From assembly GCA_001534745.1 (NCBI GenBank), contig CP013997.1:1922001-1986000 (forward strand): a DNA stretch of 64,000 nucleotides, written 5' to 3'. This stretch comes from Pseudomonas monteilii. GTDB taxonomy: Bacteria; Pseudomonadota; Gammaproteobacteria; Pseudomonadales; Pseudomonadaceae. The position numbers were made by a program, and so were the translations under genes. Below, in pieces: positions 1 to 8,956 of this stretch. The notes under the pieces are model-generated. The model was not told the DNA's origin, did not search any database, and saw only the letters and a list, made by a program, of their open reading frames with translations. Position 1 is the first letter of the stretch. Every line of letters starts with the position of its first letter.

Positions 1-69
1 GAAAAAATCAGGACCGGGCGAGAGCAGCGCCAGGAAGTGGGCCAGGGCGATCAGGAGAAACTGTTCCAT
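1..69 (-). CDS. LysE/RhtB-family amino-acid exporter, N-terminal 23 residues only
   Basis: The first 69 bases encode, on the minus strand, the start of a protein beginning MEQFLLIALAHFLALLSPGP. A hydrophobic first helix ending in a Ser-Pro-Gly-Pro-Asp-Phe turn is the hallmark of the LysE/RhtB exporter family, inner-membrane proteins that export amino acids or homoserine lactones. The rest lies outside the window. It follows the AraC gene on the same strand after 66 bases, so the regulator probably controls it. The substrate cannot be read from this fragment. Confidence 0.75.
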   Translation of the reverse strand, partial: MEQFLLIALAHFLALLSPGPDFF

Positions 70-135
70 GCAGGGGTCTCGGGCGGTTGAAGTCGCCGAG
101 CAGTCTGCCGTGGGGCTAGCAGCAGGTATTGAAGA

Positions 136-951
136 TTATTGCGCCTGGCGGTACAGGCCTGGGGTCACGCCGGCATGGGCCTTGAACACGCGCTGGAAAT
201 GACTCTGGTCGGCGAACCCCAGACGGTAGGCGACCTCGGCCAGTGGTCGACCTTCCCGCAGCCACGCGCGGGCCCGGTTGATCCGGGCGTTGAGCTGGTA
301 GGCATGGGGCGTGAAGCCCGTGGCCTGGCGAAAGGCGCGGATCAGCTGATAACGACCCATGCCGGCCAGTCGGGCCAGCTCGGCCAGCGGTAGCGCAAGC
401 CGGTCATCGTTCATGTGGGCGAGCAGGGTGCGCAGCTTTCCGTCGTCCAGGACCGGCAGGGAGGGCGAGGAAGGCAGGGCGAGCCGAGACAGGTCGTGGT
501 CGCCGAGAAACTCGATGACAGCGGCCTCCTTGTCGTGAGCCGCGGCCTTGGAGAACAGCAGGTCATTGAGCGCGCAGAAGCGCTGGTACACCGCTGGCGC
601 ACGCGCGATGCAGACACCGTCGGGCACAGGCGGCAGGTCGGCCCGCCATTCTTCATGCAGCGCTTCCAGCCAGACCGCGTCCAGGTGCAGCATCTGGTAG
701 CTCCAGGCGCATCCAGGCTCCGGGTTGCAGGCGTGCAGACATTGCGCTGGCACGAAGACCAGCGTGCCGGGCGTCAGGCGCTCGCTGCGGGCACCGGCCC
801 CTTCGAAACGACTGCTGCCCAGGTCCACCGCGCCAATCGAATAGGTCGGGTGGCTGTGGGCCTTGTAGCAGGCACGGCTGTGACAGGCGCGACGGCTCTC
901 GATCCACGGCAGGGCCGGATCGCGCCAGAAGGTGTCGAGGGGGGAAGACAT
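136..951 (-). CDS. AraC-family transcriptional regulator
   Basis: A 271-residue protein with an N-terminal cupin-like sensing half (His-rich patch HSHPTYSIG, then PGTLVFVPAQCLHACNPEP) and a C-terminal double helix-turn-helix (PLAELARLAGMGRYQLIRAF; second helix LAEVAYRLGFADQSHFQRVF), ending GVTPGLYRQ as AraC proteins do. I start it at ATG 951; an in-frame ATG at 957 is equally possible. It precedes a LysE-family exporter gene on the same strand, a common Pseudomonas pairing in which the regulator responds to an amino acid and turns on its export. The inducer is unknown. Confidence 0.9.
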   Translation of the reverse strand: MSSPLDTFWRDPALPWIESRRACHSRACYKAHSHPTYSIGAVDLGSSRFEGAGARSERLTPGTLVFVPAQCLHACNPEPGCAWSYQMLHLDAVWLEALHEEWRADLPPVPDGVCIARAPAVYQRFCALNDLLFSKAAAHDKEAAVIEFLGDHDLSRLALPSSPSLPVLDDGKLRTLLAHMNDDRLALPLAELARLAGMGRYQLIRAFRQATGFTPHAYQLNARINRARAWLREGRPLAEVAYRLGFADQSHFQRVFKAHAGVTPGLYRQAQ

Positions 952-1112
952 TGGCATGGCCTGGTCGAAAAGACCGATGCAGTCTAGCGACGAAGCGAAG
1001 GTCCGGCCAGACAGACGATGAACGTTGTCGGCGGCAAGGGGCAGGGCAGGAGACGCCAACCCCAGTACAGAGGCCGGCGTCAGACGCTGCTGCGGCGCAC
1101 ACGCTCAACGGC

Positions 1113-3602
1113 TCAGAATTGCCACCGCACGCCCACGTTCCCCCCACTGGCTTCCTGCTCCCGTGCATCCAGGTTGGCGCTGTAGCGCACTCCGGCATGC
1201 ACGCTCAGCGCATCGCTGATCTGCCCCACCACTCCGATCTCCGCCTGTGCCGCCGTCTGCCGATAATCGGTCTTGATCCGGTCGAGCCGATCGAACACCA
1301 CCGTGTCGCGTCCGCCTGCGGTATGCAGCACGTCCATTTGCAGGTAAGGCTGCACGATACGTTCACGAGTGCTGGCGAATCGCCCCTCCAGGCGCACGCC
1401 CAGCCGACCGGTCACTTCGGGCTGACTGTCGAAACCGATGTGCGAGGCACTGTCGCGGGTCGAGTGCAGGTTCGTTTTCTGCGCGATGACTTGGGCCTGA
1501 GGCTCGACTGTCCAGTGGTCGGACAGAGGCAGCGGCCGTCCGGCTTCCAGCGAGGCGGTCCAGGCGTCGCCGTCGAGGTCGATCCGCTGGCCGCGGTCGG
1601 AGCGGGCGCGACCGTCCAGGTCCGTGTACTGCAGCACGGCGTCGACATAGGCACCGCCCGGGGTCACCAGGGTCCAGTAGAGCCCTGCGCTGTCACCGTC
1701 CAGACGCAGATCGCCGACCTGCGTGTCCTGGCGGCCCAGCGCGAAGCCTTTCACGTCGCCCTCGAGACGGCCATGGCCGACGTACACGCCCACCTGCTGG
1801 CGGTAACCGCCTTCGGCCCAGGCATACAGGTCCTGACCCACCTTGAACCCGTAGAAGTCGCCGTCCAGGCTCGGCGTGACCGTACCGGACCATTGCTGGC
1901 GCAGGGTGCCACCATAGGCCTGCCCCCAGCTGGCCGGCAGTCCGCCGTCACCTTGCAGCAAACGCTGGTCCCCCTGGCGTTGGTGGAAGCTGCCCAGGGT
2001 CTGGCGCGCGATCAGGCCGGCGCCGCGTGGGGCGGCTGCATAGACGGCCACTTCCGGTCGGTACAGCGGAACGGCCTGCACGGCGGGGGTTGTGGGCAAG
2101 GGTGCTTGCCCGGGCGCTGGCGCCGCGATGGGCGCCTGGACCACCGGGGGTGGGGTAGGTTCAGGATCGGGATCGGTGCCTGGATCGACGGGCTGTTCCG
2201 GCTCGGGGGCGACAGGCGGCTCCGTCACCGCCGGCAGGGTCGAGCGCAGGTACCAGCTGTTTTCGCTGCCGGCGGTCACGCCGCCCTTGAACAACCGATA
2301 ATCATAGGCACCCACCGACAGCACCTGGGTCTGGACTAAGGCGCCCGCCGTGCTGGTGGCACCGTCGCGTGCTTCGACCACCTGGATACCATTGAGCTGG
2401 GTGACGGCACCAGCGCCGTTCAGGTTGTCGACCAGCAGGGTGGTGCTGCCGCTGATACGGCCCTGACTCACCACCAGTCGGTCGGAGGGCGCTTCATCGC
2501 CTGCCAGCACGCTGTTGACTCGAAGCGTGCCACCGTTGCCCGTGTAGTCGCCCTGGATCTCGAGACGGCCTTGGGCATCGTTGCCGCCCCGCAGGTCGAG
2601 GGTCCCGGCGTTCACCACGCTGACGTTGCGACCGGTGGTGAAGGGTCGAAGACTGCCGCTGCGGGACGCCACGGTGCTGCTCGCATCGATCTCGAACGTG
2701 CCGCTGCCGGTGGCGGGGTCGCCCAGTACCAGCGCGTCATCCAGGGTCATGCGGCTGGCCTGGGTCAGGGCGACCTGCTCGAACTGCCGGTACAGCCCGC
2801 CGCCGGCCGGCTGGCTGGCCTCGAAGGTCAAGCGGTCGTTGCCCAGACCGCCGTCGATGACGGTCTGCAGTGTCTCGCCTGGCAGGCTGATCAGCCGTGC
2901 GGTGTCGTCCCCTGGGCCCAGGTCGACGCCGCCGCCGAGGATCCCGCCGTCCCAGGTGAACTGATCGTTGCCCGTGCTGAGCAGGACATCCCCACCGATG
3001 CTGCCGCCATGTATCAACACCTGGTCGTTGCCACCACTGACGCTGATGTTGCCGCCGATGCGCCCGTCGAAGACCTCGATATAATCCTCGTCGAAGCCGG
3101 TAATCAGGTTCCGCTCGATCTCTCCGCCACGCATGATGAAGCGGTTCTTGTCCAGCCGCATGTTGACGTTGCCGATCTGTCCGCCCTCCATCTCGGCATA
3201 GTCGCCGCTGTCGAAGGTGCCGACGATCCGCCCGCCGGTCATGTAGAACCGGTCAAGGCCGTCCCCCTGGTTGACGCCCCCCTCGATGAGGCCAGCGCTC
3301 ATGCGGAACACGTCGATCCCGGCGCCCTGGTTGACGTTGCCGCCGATCCGCCCTGAGGCGATCTCCACGGTATCGGCGCCTGGACCGAAGGTCACGTCGC
3401 CCGTTATCTCACCCGTGCCGTCAGGGGGCAGAACGAGGCTATTGTCACCCGAGAGGGCGGTCAGCGAGGAAGCGCTGCCGCTGTCGCAGCGGTAGGCGTC
3501 GTTGCCCGCGCCGGGCGTGAGGGTACAGGCCGCTTCAGCTACGGGCGCTGCGAGCGTGACCAGGGCAAGCGATCCCAAGGTGAGCCAGGCAGGCTTGTGC
3601 AT
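1113..3602 (-). CDS. Autotransporter with outer-membrane beta-barrel (type Va secretion)
   Basis: An 829-residue protein. Residues 1-24 form a signal peptide with cleavage likely after AEA. The passenger (about 25-450) contains a regular repeat: Gly-Gly-x-Ile-x-Gly-x-Val followed by Gly-x-x-Asp-x-Phe/Val, about every 20 residues, as expected of a beta-helix. A Pro/Glu-rich linker lies near residues 455-500. The last 260 residues are a 12-strand autotransporter barrel with the usual C-terminal aromatic (ends VRWQF). It resembles pertactin-like proteins. No protease triad is obvious, so adhesion or surface display is more likely than proteolysis. It stands alone; an AraC gene follows on the same strand. 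Confidence 0.9.
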   Translation of the reverse strand: MHKPAWLTLGSLALVTLAAPVAEAACTLTPGAGNDAYRCDSGSASSLTALSGDNSLVLPPDGTGEITGDVTFGPGADTVEIASGRIGGNVNQGAGIDVFRMSAGLIEGGVNQGDGLDRFYMTGGRIVGTFDSGDYAEMEGGQIGNVNMRLDKNRFIMRGGEIERNLITGFDEDYIEVFDGRIGGNISVSGGNDQVLIHGGSIGGDVLLSTGNDQFTWDGGILGGGVDLGPGDDTARLISLPGETLQTVIDGGLGNDRLTFEASQPAGGGLYRQFEQVALTQASRMTLDDALVLGDPATGSGTFEIDASSTVASRSGSLRPFTTGRNVSVVNAGTLDLRGGNDAQGRLEIQGDYTGNGGTLRVNSVLAGDEAPSDRLVVSQGRISGSTTLLVDNLNGAGAVTQLNGIQVVEARDGATSTAGALVQTQVLSVGAYDYRLFKGGVTAGSENSWYLRSTLPAVTEPPVAPEPEQPVDPGTDPDPEPTPPPVVQAPIAAPAPGQAPLPTTPAVQAVPLYRPEVAVYAAAPRGAGLIARQTLGSFHQRQGDQRLLQGDGGLPASWGQAYGGTLRQQWSGTVTPSLDGDFYGFKVGQDLYAWAEGGYRQQVGVYVGHGRLEGDVKGFALGRQDTQVGDLRLDGDSAGLYWTLVTPGGAYVDAVLQYTDLDGRARSDRGQRIDLDGDAWTASLEAGRPLPLSDHWTVEPQAQVIAQKTNLHSTRDSASHIGFDSQPEVTGRLGVRLEGRFASTRERIVQPYLQMDVLHTAGGRDTVVFDRLDRIKTDYRQTAAQAEIGVVGQISDALSVHAGVRYSANLDAREQEASGGNVGVRWQF

Positions 3603-3744
3603 CGTGCATTCTCCGTCCGTCCTGCGGCCGTGATCACTGCCGCGCAGCCTGCCGTGAGGGCTGTGGGGATCATGCCGAGGTTGTACAGAGGGCGCTTGAG
3701 GGCTGACAACTGACAGAATTGCCTGGTGGCTTCAAGCCATTACT

Positions 3745-4020
3745 TCAATCGCGGTAGAAGACCTGCACCAAGTGAAAGCCGAAGCGCGTCTTGATCGGCC
3801 CGTGGACCACCCGCAGTGGTTTCTTGAAGATGACTTGGTCGATGGCGCCCACCAACTGGCCGGGGCGCACCTCACCCAGGTCGCCGCCGCGTTTGCCGGA
3901 CGGACAGGTGGAGAACTTGCGCGCCAGCACGTCGAACGCCTCGCCCTTGGCGATGCGTTGCTTGAGCTGTTCGGCCTCGGCTGCTGTCTTGACCAGGATG
4001 TGACGCGCTTGTGCTTTCAT
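3745..4020 (-). CDS. ppiC: Parvulin-type peptidyl-prolyl isomerase
   Basis: A 91-residue single-domain parvulin. It starts MKAQARHILVK (ATG 4020; an ATG seven codons upstream is less likely) and carries the family signature CPSGKRGGDLG, the GQLV segment and the terminal FGFHLVQVFYRD. It has no signal peptide, so it acts in the cytoplasm, catalysing cis-trans isomerisation of X-Pro bonds. Length and layout match E. coli PpiC (93 residues). A second, diverged parvulin lies at 7482. The gene is monocistronic, with REP repeats directly upstream. Confidence 0.93.
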   Translation of the reverse strand: MKAQARHILVKTAAEAEQLKQRIAKGEAFDVLARKFSTCPSGKRGGDLGEVRPGQLVGAIDQVIFKKPLRVVHGPIKTRFGFHLVQVFYRD

Positions 4021-4090
4021 GAAACGGTGCCTGAGGATCAAAGGGCGCGATTATGCCTGATGGCGCCTGCGGCGGCCTACCTTGCGTCGA

Positions 4091-4375
4091 TTGCCGGCGA
4101 TAGGAACCCGCCGTTTCATCGTCGGCCCCGGCCCTATCGCTGGCAAGCCAGCTCCCACAGGATGGGGAGTCTCACCCGAAAAATGATCATGGACGCGGGC
4201 ACTGTGGGAGCTGGCTTGCCGGCGATAGGATCCCGCCGTTTCATCGTCGGCCCCGGCCCTATCGCTGGCAAGCCAGCCCCCAGGATGGGGAGTCTTACCC
4301 GAAAAATGATCATGGACGCGGGCACTGTGGGAGCTGGCTTGCCAGCGATAGGGCCCGGCCCGCCACCGCCTCTTT
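4091..4375. repeat. Tandem REP-containing repeat, period about 125 bases
   Basis: This stretch between the parvulin and the ligase has no gene. A unit beginning TTGCCGGCGATAGGA at 4091 recurs at 4216 (period 125) and partly at 4339 (period 123; the second unit lost two bases). Each unit contains two facing REP palindromes (GGGAGCTGGCTTGCCAGCGA core) separated by a fixed spacer that includes AAAAATGATCATGGACGCGG. Confidence 0.85.
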
Positions 4376-4396
4376 CACCGGCGAGCCCATGCACGC

Positions 4397-6352
4397 TCAG
4401 CCCACCTTCAACTCCGGCCGATCCCGAAACTGCGCCAGCGCCTCCGGGTTGGCCAGGGCGTCGGTGTTTTTCACCGGCAAGCCATGCACCACGTTGCGCA
4501 CCGCCAGTTCCACCAGCTTGCCGCTGAGGGTGCGCGGGATGTCGTCCACCTGCACGATCAGCGCCGGCACGTGCCGCGGCGTGGTGAACTGGCGGATCAC
4601 CTGGCGAATGCGCTGGCGCAACGCGTCGTCCAACTGCAGCCCGTCGCGCAAGCGCACGAACAGCACCACCCGCACATCATCCTGCCACTGCTGGCCGATG
4701 GCGATGCTTTCCACCACGTCCTCGACCTTGTCCACCTGCCGGTAGATCTCGGCCGTGCCGATCCGCACGCCGCCAGGGTTGAGTACCGCGTCGGAACGCC
4801 CATGGATCTGCAACCCACCTTCGGCCTGTTCCTCGGCATAGTCTCCCTGGCACCAGACCCCCGGGCACTGTTCGAAATACGCCGCCCGGTAGCGCGCGCC
4901 GTCCTGATCGCCCCAGAACCCCAGCGGCATGCTGGGAAACGGCTGGGTACACACCAGCTCGCCTTTCTCGCCCACCACCGGTTGCCCGGCCTCGTTCCAC
5001 ACCTCGACGGCCATGCCCAGCCCCTTGCACTGGATCTCGCCACGCCGCACCGGCAGCGTCGGGTTGCCCAGCACGAAACAGGACACGATGTCCGTGCCCC
5101 CCGACATCGACGCCAGGCACAGGTCGGCCTTCAGGCGGCCATACACATAATCGAAACTCTGCGGCGACAGCGGCGAGCCGGTGGACATCAGCGTGCGCAG
5201 GCTGCCCAGGTCGTGCGTGCGCATCGGCTCGAGGCCGTGCTGCTCCAGGCTCGCCAGGTACTTGGCGCTGGTGCCGAAGGCGGTGATGCGCTCGGCGTCG
5301 ATCAGGTCCAGCAAGCGTTCCGGGCCAGGGTGGAACGGCGAGCCGTCGAACAGCACCAGCGTGGCGCCCACCGCCAGGCCGCTGACCAGCCAGTTCCACA
5401 TCATCCAGCCGCAAGTGCTGTAGAAGAACAGCACGTCGTCGGCCTTCAGGTCCGCGTGCAGGCCATGTTCCTTGAGGTGTTGCAGCAGCACGCCGCCGGC
5501 GCGGTGGACGATGCACTTGGGCACGCCCGTGGTACCGCTGGAATAGAGGATGTACAGCGGATGGTCGAAGGGCAGCGGGGTGAAGGTCGGCTCGCCCCCT
5601 GGCTGGTACCAGTCGTCCCACAGGCAGGTCGGGACGCCATCAAAGGCTGCGGCCTCGATCTGGGCATAGGTGTACGGCACCACCACCAGGCGCTCGACGC
5701 TCGGCAGCTGCGCCACCACCTGGTTGATCTTCTCCACCTGGTCGATGGCCTTGCCTGCATAGTGATAGCCCGCGCAGGCGATCAGCAGCCGTGGCTCGAT
5801 CTGGCTGAAGCGATCGACGATCCCGTGCACCCCGAAGTCCGGCGACGAACTGGACCAGATCGCCCCCAGGCTGGCACATGCCAGCATCGCCACCAGGGTC
5901 TCCCAGATGTTGGGCATCACCGCCGCGACACGATCCCCCGGCTCGATGCCCGCGTCGAGCAGCGCCCGCTGCACCCCAGCCACATGGGCCGCCAGTGCCT
6001 TCCAGTCGAAGGCGCGACGGGTGCCGTCCTCGCGCACGCTGATCACCGCAGGCCGGTCATCGCGTCGACGCAGCAGGTGTTCGGCGTAGTTGAGGGTGGC
6101 GCCCGGGAACCAGCGCGCCTCGCTCAGCGTCGGGCCGATCTCCAGGGCGGTGCGCGGCGCCGCACTCCAGCGCACGTCGAAAGACGTGGCGATCGCCTGC
6201 CAGAACGCGCCGGGGTGCTGGACGCTCCAGCGGTGCAGGGCAGGGTAGTCGTCGAGCGACAGGCCGTGGGCGTGGTTGATCTGCTTGCGCAAGGCGTCCA
6301 TCCGGCTCTGGTTCACACGCTCGGCCGAAGGGCGCCACAGAATCTGACTCAT
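4397..6352 (-). CDS. Acetoacetate-CoA ligase
   Basis: A 651-residue adenylate-forming enzyme that activates acetoacetate to acetoacetyl-CoA with ATP (EC 6.2.1.16). Start ATG 6352 gives MSQILWRPSAERV, the usual N terminus of the family. The AMP-binding loop YSSGTTGVPKCIVH lies near residue 265, the adenine motif STGSPLSPQSFDYVYGRLK in the middle, and the hinge region GRSDAVLNPGGVRIGTAEIY near the C terminus, followed by SGKLVELAVRNVVHG. The 3-hydroxybutyrate dehydrogenase gene lies 79 bases upstream on the same strand. Together they turn hydroxybutyrate into acetoacetate and then acetoacetyl-CoA, so this is a ketone-body or PHB-monomer catabolic operon. Confidence 0.93.
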   Translation of the reverse strand: MSQILWRPSAERVNQSRMDALRKQINHAHGLSLDDYPALHRWSVQHPGAFWQAIATSFDVRWSAAPRTALEIGPTLSEARWFPGATLNYAEHLLRRRDDRPAVISVREDGTRRAFDWKALAAHVAGVQRALLDAGIEPGDRVAAVMPNIWETLVAMLACASLGAIWSSSSPDFGVHGIVDRFSQIEPRLLIACAGYHYAGKAIDQVEKINQVVAQLPSVERLVVVPYTYAQIEAAAFDGVPTCLWDDWYQPGGEPTFTPLPFDHPLYILYSSGTTGVPKCIVHRAGGVLLQHLKEHGLHADLKADDVLFFYSTCGWMMWNWLVSGLAVGATLVLFDGSPFHPGPERLLDLIDAERITAFGTSAKYLASLEQHGLEPMRTHDLGSLRTLMSTGSPLSPQSFDYVYGRLKADLCLASMSGGTDIVSCFVLGNPTLPVRRGEIQCKGLGMAVEVWNEAGQPVVGEKGELVCTQPFPSMPLGFWGDQDGARYRAAYFEQCPGVWCQGDYAEEQAEGGLQIHGRSDAVLNPGGVRIGTAEIYRQVDKVEDVVESIAIGQQWQDDVRVVLFVRLRDGLQLDDALRQRIRQVIRQFTTPRHVPALIVQVDDIPRTLSGKLVELAVRNVVHGLPVKNTDALANPEALAQFRDRPELKVG

Positions 6353-6431
6353 GGTCGACTGCTCCATTGACTCGCAGGCCCAGCCTGGCGCTGGGCGAAT
6401 TATTGTTGTCGTGCGCACTATGCCAGCTCTT

Positions 6432-7202
6432 TCACTGGGCCAGCCAGCCACCGTCGACGTTCCAGGCGGCGCCACGCACCTGGCTGCCGGCTTCGCTGCA
6501 CAGGAACAGCACCAGTTCGCCCAGGTGCTCCGGGGTCACGAAGGCGCCGGAGGGCTGTTTCTCGGCCAGCAACGCCTGTTGCGCCTCAGTGACCGTCTGG
6601 CCATCGGCGGCGCGGGCATCGATCTGCTGCTGCACCAGGGGCGTGAGCACCCACCCGGGGCAGAGGGCGTTGCAGGTGACCGGGCTGTCGGCGGTCTCGA
6701 GGCCGACCACCTTGGTCAGGCCGATCACGCCATGCTTGGCGGCCACGTAGGCGGCCTTGCCGACCGAGCCGACCAGACCATGTACGGACGCGATGTTGAC
6801 GATTCGCCCCCAGCCGGCGGCGCGCATACCCGGCAGGGCCAGACGGGTGCAATGAAAGACCGCTGACAGGTTCAGCGCGATGATCCGGTCCCAGGCCTCG
6901 GGCGCGAACCGCTCGACCGGCGCGACATGCTGGATGCCAGCATTGTTGACCAGGATGTCCAGACGACCGACCTGCTGCTGGACTTGCTCGAACAGCGCCT
7001 CGATCTGGGCCGGGTCGGACAGGTCCGCCAGCAGGTGCCAGACCTGAGTGCCATGGGCCGCCACGGCCTCGACGGCGGCCAGGGCATCGCCAAAGCCCGT
7101 GAGCACGACGTCAGCGCCCGCCCTGGCCAGAGCGTGGGCGATGCCCAGGCCGATACCGCTGGTCGAACCGGTGACCAGAGCCGTTTTACCGCGCAGATCC
7201 AT
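6432..7202 (-). CDS. hbdH: 3-hydroxybutyrate dehydrogenase (short-chain dehydrogenase)
   Basis: A 256-residue classical SDR enzyme that oxidises D-3-hydroxybutyrate to acetoacetate with NAD. Start ATG 7202 places MDLRGKTALVTG at the N terminus, with the TGSTSGIGLGIA cofactor loop at residues 10-21. NNAGIQHV and the catalytic region NIASVHGLVGSVGKAAYVAAK (Ser, Tyr, Lys) follow. The C-terminal stretch LCPGWVLTPLVQQQIDARA is typical of hydroxybutyrate dehydrogenases. It is the first gene of a two-gene operon with acetoacetate-CoA ligase. Confidence 0.92.
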   Translation of the reverse strand: MDLRGKTALVTGSTSGIGLGIAHALARAGADVVLTGFGDALAAVEAVAAHGTQVWHLLADLSDPAQIEALFEQVQQQVGRLDILVNNAGIQHVAPVERFAPEAWDRIIALNLSAVFHCTRLALPGMRAAGWGRIVNIASVHGLVGSVGKAAYVAAKHGVIGLTKVVGLETADSPVTCNALCPGWVLTPLVQQQIDARAADGQTVTEAQQALLAEKQPSGAFVTPEHLGELVLFLCSEAGSQVRGAAWNVDGGWLAQ

Positions 7203-7295
7203 GCCGTGCTCCTTGTGGGCAGAAGGTAGCGACAGCGTAGTCCTTATCGGCAATGGCGGGGGGCGCAGGGCGGGGAGCCGGGGAAGATTGGCGGA

Positions 7296-7439
7296 TCAGG
7301 CCGCTGCCAGGGCAAGGCAGCCGTCGCCAAGGCGTGCGCAGGACGTGGCGGCCTGGACCTGGCGAACGCCGAAACGCACGCGGGGCAGGCTGCAATTCCC
7401 GTCACCATCCTCCTCCAGGCGAAACTGGAAGAGCGACAT
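7296..7439 (-). CDS. Possible 47-residue small protein
   Basis: The 279-base gap between hbdH and the parvulin gene contains one minus-strand ORF beginning MSLFQFRLEEDGDGNC and ending in an Ala-rich tail. It has four Cys and high-GC codons like its neighbours, but no good Shine-Dalgarno sequence precedes ATG 7439. I do not recognise it. It may be a genuine small protein or chance in GC-rich DNA. Confidence 0.3.
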   Translation of the reverse strand: MSLFQFRLEEDGDGNCSLPRVRFGVRQVQAATSCARLGDGCLALAAA

Positions 7440-7481
7440 GACGAGGTATGCAGACTGCCCCGCGGGTGCAGCGAGGACGGA

Positions 7482-7763
7482 TCAGTCCTGGCGGCTGGTC
7501 ACTTCCAGCAGGTGGTAGCCGAACTGGGTCTTGACCGGACCTTGCACGGTGTTGACCGGAGCGCTGAAGACCACGGTGTCGAATTCCTTGACCATCTGGC
7601 CTGGGCCGAACGAGCCCAGGTCACCGCCCTGGCGGCTGGACGGGCAAGAGGAGTTGCTCTTGGCCACCTCGGCGAAATCGGCGCCTGCTTCGATCTGGGC
7701 CTTGAGTTCGTTGCACTTCTCTTCGCTGCTGACCAGGATGTGACGGGCGGTGGCGCGTGCCAT
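7482..7763 (-). CDS. ppiC: Parvulin-type peptidyl-prolyl isomerase (second copy)
   Basis: A 93-residue single-domain parvulin, starting MARATARHILVSSEEKCNEL. The signature is CPSSRQGGDLGSFGPGQMV and the C terminus is FGYHLLEVTSRQD. It is the same length as E. coli PpiC, lacks a signal peptide, and is predicted to be cytoplasmic. It is only about half identical by eye to the parvulin at 3745, so the two are old paralogues rather than a recent duplication. It is transcribed after the DAHP synthase gene, 82 bases downstream of it. Confidence 0.93.
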   Translation of the reverse strand: MARATARHILVSSEEKCNELKAQIEAGADFAEVAKSNSSCPSSRQGGDLGSFGPGQMVKEFDTVVFSAPVNTVQGPVKTQFGYHLLEVTSRQD

Positions 7764-7845
7764 GGGAAAGACTCCTTCAAGTAAAACGACAGCCTAGCGC
7801 ATCTGCGGTGGCGGTGTCTCGTGGCACGTGACACCGCCTGTGCAT

Positions 7846-8907
7846 TCAGCTGCGGCGCGCGGCGTCGAGCAGCGCCGCTTCGGTCGAGGCCCAGCCCAGG
7901 CAGCCATCGGTGATCGACACGCCGTACTTCAGCGGCCCCTTGCCCAGCGCCTGGCAGCCGTCGAACAGGTGGCTTTCGAGCATCACCCCCACCAGCGAGC
8001 GATCCCCGGCCTCGCGCTGGGCCAGTACCTCGCGCAGGACCGCCGGTTGCCGGGCTGGGTCCTTGCCACTGTTGGCGTGGCTGCAATCGACCACGATGCG
8101 TGCCGGCAAACCGGCCTTGGCCAGCCCCTGGCGCGCCTGGGCGACGCTGTCGGCGTCGTAGTTCGGGCCGCGGTGGCCGCCGCGCAGGACCAGGTGGGTG
8201 TCCGGGTTGCCGAGGGTCTCGACGATCGCCGGGAAGCCCTGGGCATCGATGCCGAAGTGCCGGTGCGGATGAGCCGCGCTGCGGATCGCGTCGCAGGCGA
8301 TGGCCACGCCGCCGTCGGTGCCGTTCTTGAACCCGACCGGCAGGCCGAGGCCGCTGACCAGTTCGCGGTGGATCTGCGACTCGGTGGTGCGCGCGCCGAT
8401 GGCCGCCCAGCTCAGCAGGTCGTCGAAGTAGCCGGCGGCCATCGGCTGCAGCAGCTCGGTGGCCACCGGCAGGCCGCGTTCGAGCAGACCGAGCATCAGC
8501 CCGCGCGAGACGCTCAGGCCCGTGTGCATGTCGTCGCTGCCGTCCAGGTGCGGGTCGTAGGCCAGGCCTTTCCAGCCTACCGTGGTACGCGGTTTCTCGA
8601 CGTAGGCGCGCATGACCAGCAGCAGGCGGTCGCCGAGCGTTTCGCTCAAGGCGGCCAGGCGGTCGGCGTAGTCCAGTGCGGCGCGGGGGTCGTGCAGGGA
8701 GCAGGGGCCGACGATCACCAGCAGGCGCGGGTCGTGACCTTCGAGGATGGCGCGCACCGCCTGGCGGTGGCGTTCGACCTGCTGGGCCAGGGCGGTGGAC
8801 AGCGGCATCTGCTGCTTGAGCAGGTGCGGGCTGGGCAGGCGATGGCTGACGACGGTGTTGGCAGCCTGGGGTTGGGTCAGGGGCAGGGCGGCGGTAGAAG
8901 CGTGCAT
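7846..8907 (-). CDS. 3-deoxy-7-phosphoheptulonate (DAHP) synthase, class I (AroFGH type)
   Basis: A 353-residue enzyme that condenses phosphoenolpyruvate and erythrose 4-phosphate, the first step of aromatic amino-acid synthesis. Start ATG 8907 is preceded by an AAGGAA ribosome site. Family motifs are VIVGPCSLHDP, MRAYVEKPRTTVGWKG, WAAIGARTTESQIHREL, GLPVGFKNGTDG, LRGGHRGPNYD and VDCSHANSGKDP. Which amino acid inhibits it cannot be told from sequence. The long 5' region encodes an aromatic-rich leader peptide, a terminator hairpin and a second Tyr-rich ORF, so expression is probably set by attenuation. Confidence 0.94.
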   Translation of the reverse strand: MHASTAALPLTQPQAANTVVSHRLPSPHLLKQQMPLSTALAQQVERHRQAVRAILEGHDPRLLVIVGPCSLHDPRAALDYADRLAALSETLGDRLLLVMRAYVEKPRTTVGWKGLAYDPHLDGSDDMHTGLSVSRGLMLGLLERGLPVATELLQPMAAGYFDDLLSWAAIGARTTESQIHRELVSGLGLPVGFKNGTDGGVAIACDAIRSAAHPHRHFGIDAQGFPAIVETLGNPDTHLVLRGGHRGPNYDADSVAQARQGLAKAGLPARIVVDCSHANSGKDPARQPAVLREVLAQREAGDRSLVGVMLESHLFDGCQALGKGPLKYGVSITDGCLGWASTEAALLDAARRS

Positions 8908-8926
8908 GGCAAGGTTCCTTGGGGCG

Positions 8927-8952
8927 GACAGCGGGTCATGGCCCGCGCTGTC
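8927..8952 (-). promoter_or_regulatory. Stem-loop directly upstream of the DAHP synthase ribosome site
   Basis: GACAGC and GGG on one arm pair with CCC and GCTGTC on the other, with a two-base bulge and a short loop. The stem ends about six bases before the AAGGAA ribosome site and overlaps no gene. It could gate ribosome access to the DAHP synthase start or act when the upstream short ORF is translated. The function is inferred from position only. Confidence 0.4.
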
Positions 8953-8956
8953 GGCC

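Noticed and set aside
951..2339. Long plus-strand open frame opposite the AraC and autotransporter genes
   Set aside because: It is the antisense of a clear autotransporter in GC-rich DNA, its sequence is low-complexity and matches no family.
4484..6370. Plus-strand open frame opposite acetoacetate-CoA ligase
   Set aside because: Shadow of the ligase; His/Ala/Val-rich composition, no start signal and no domain.
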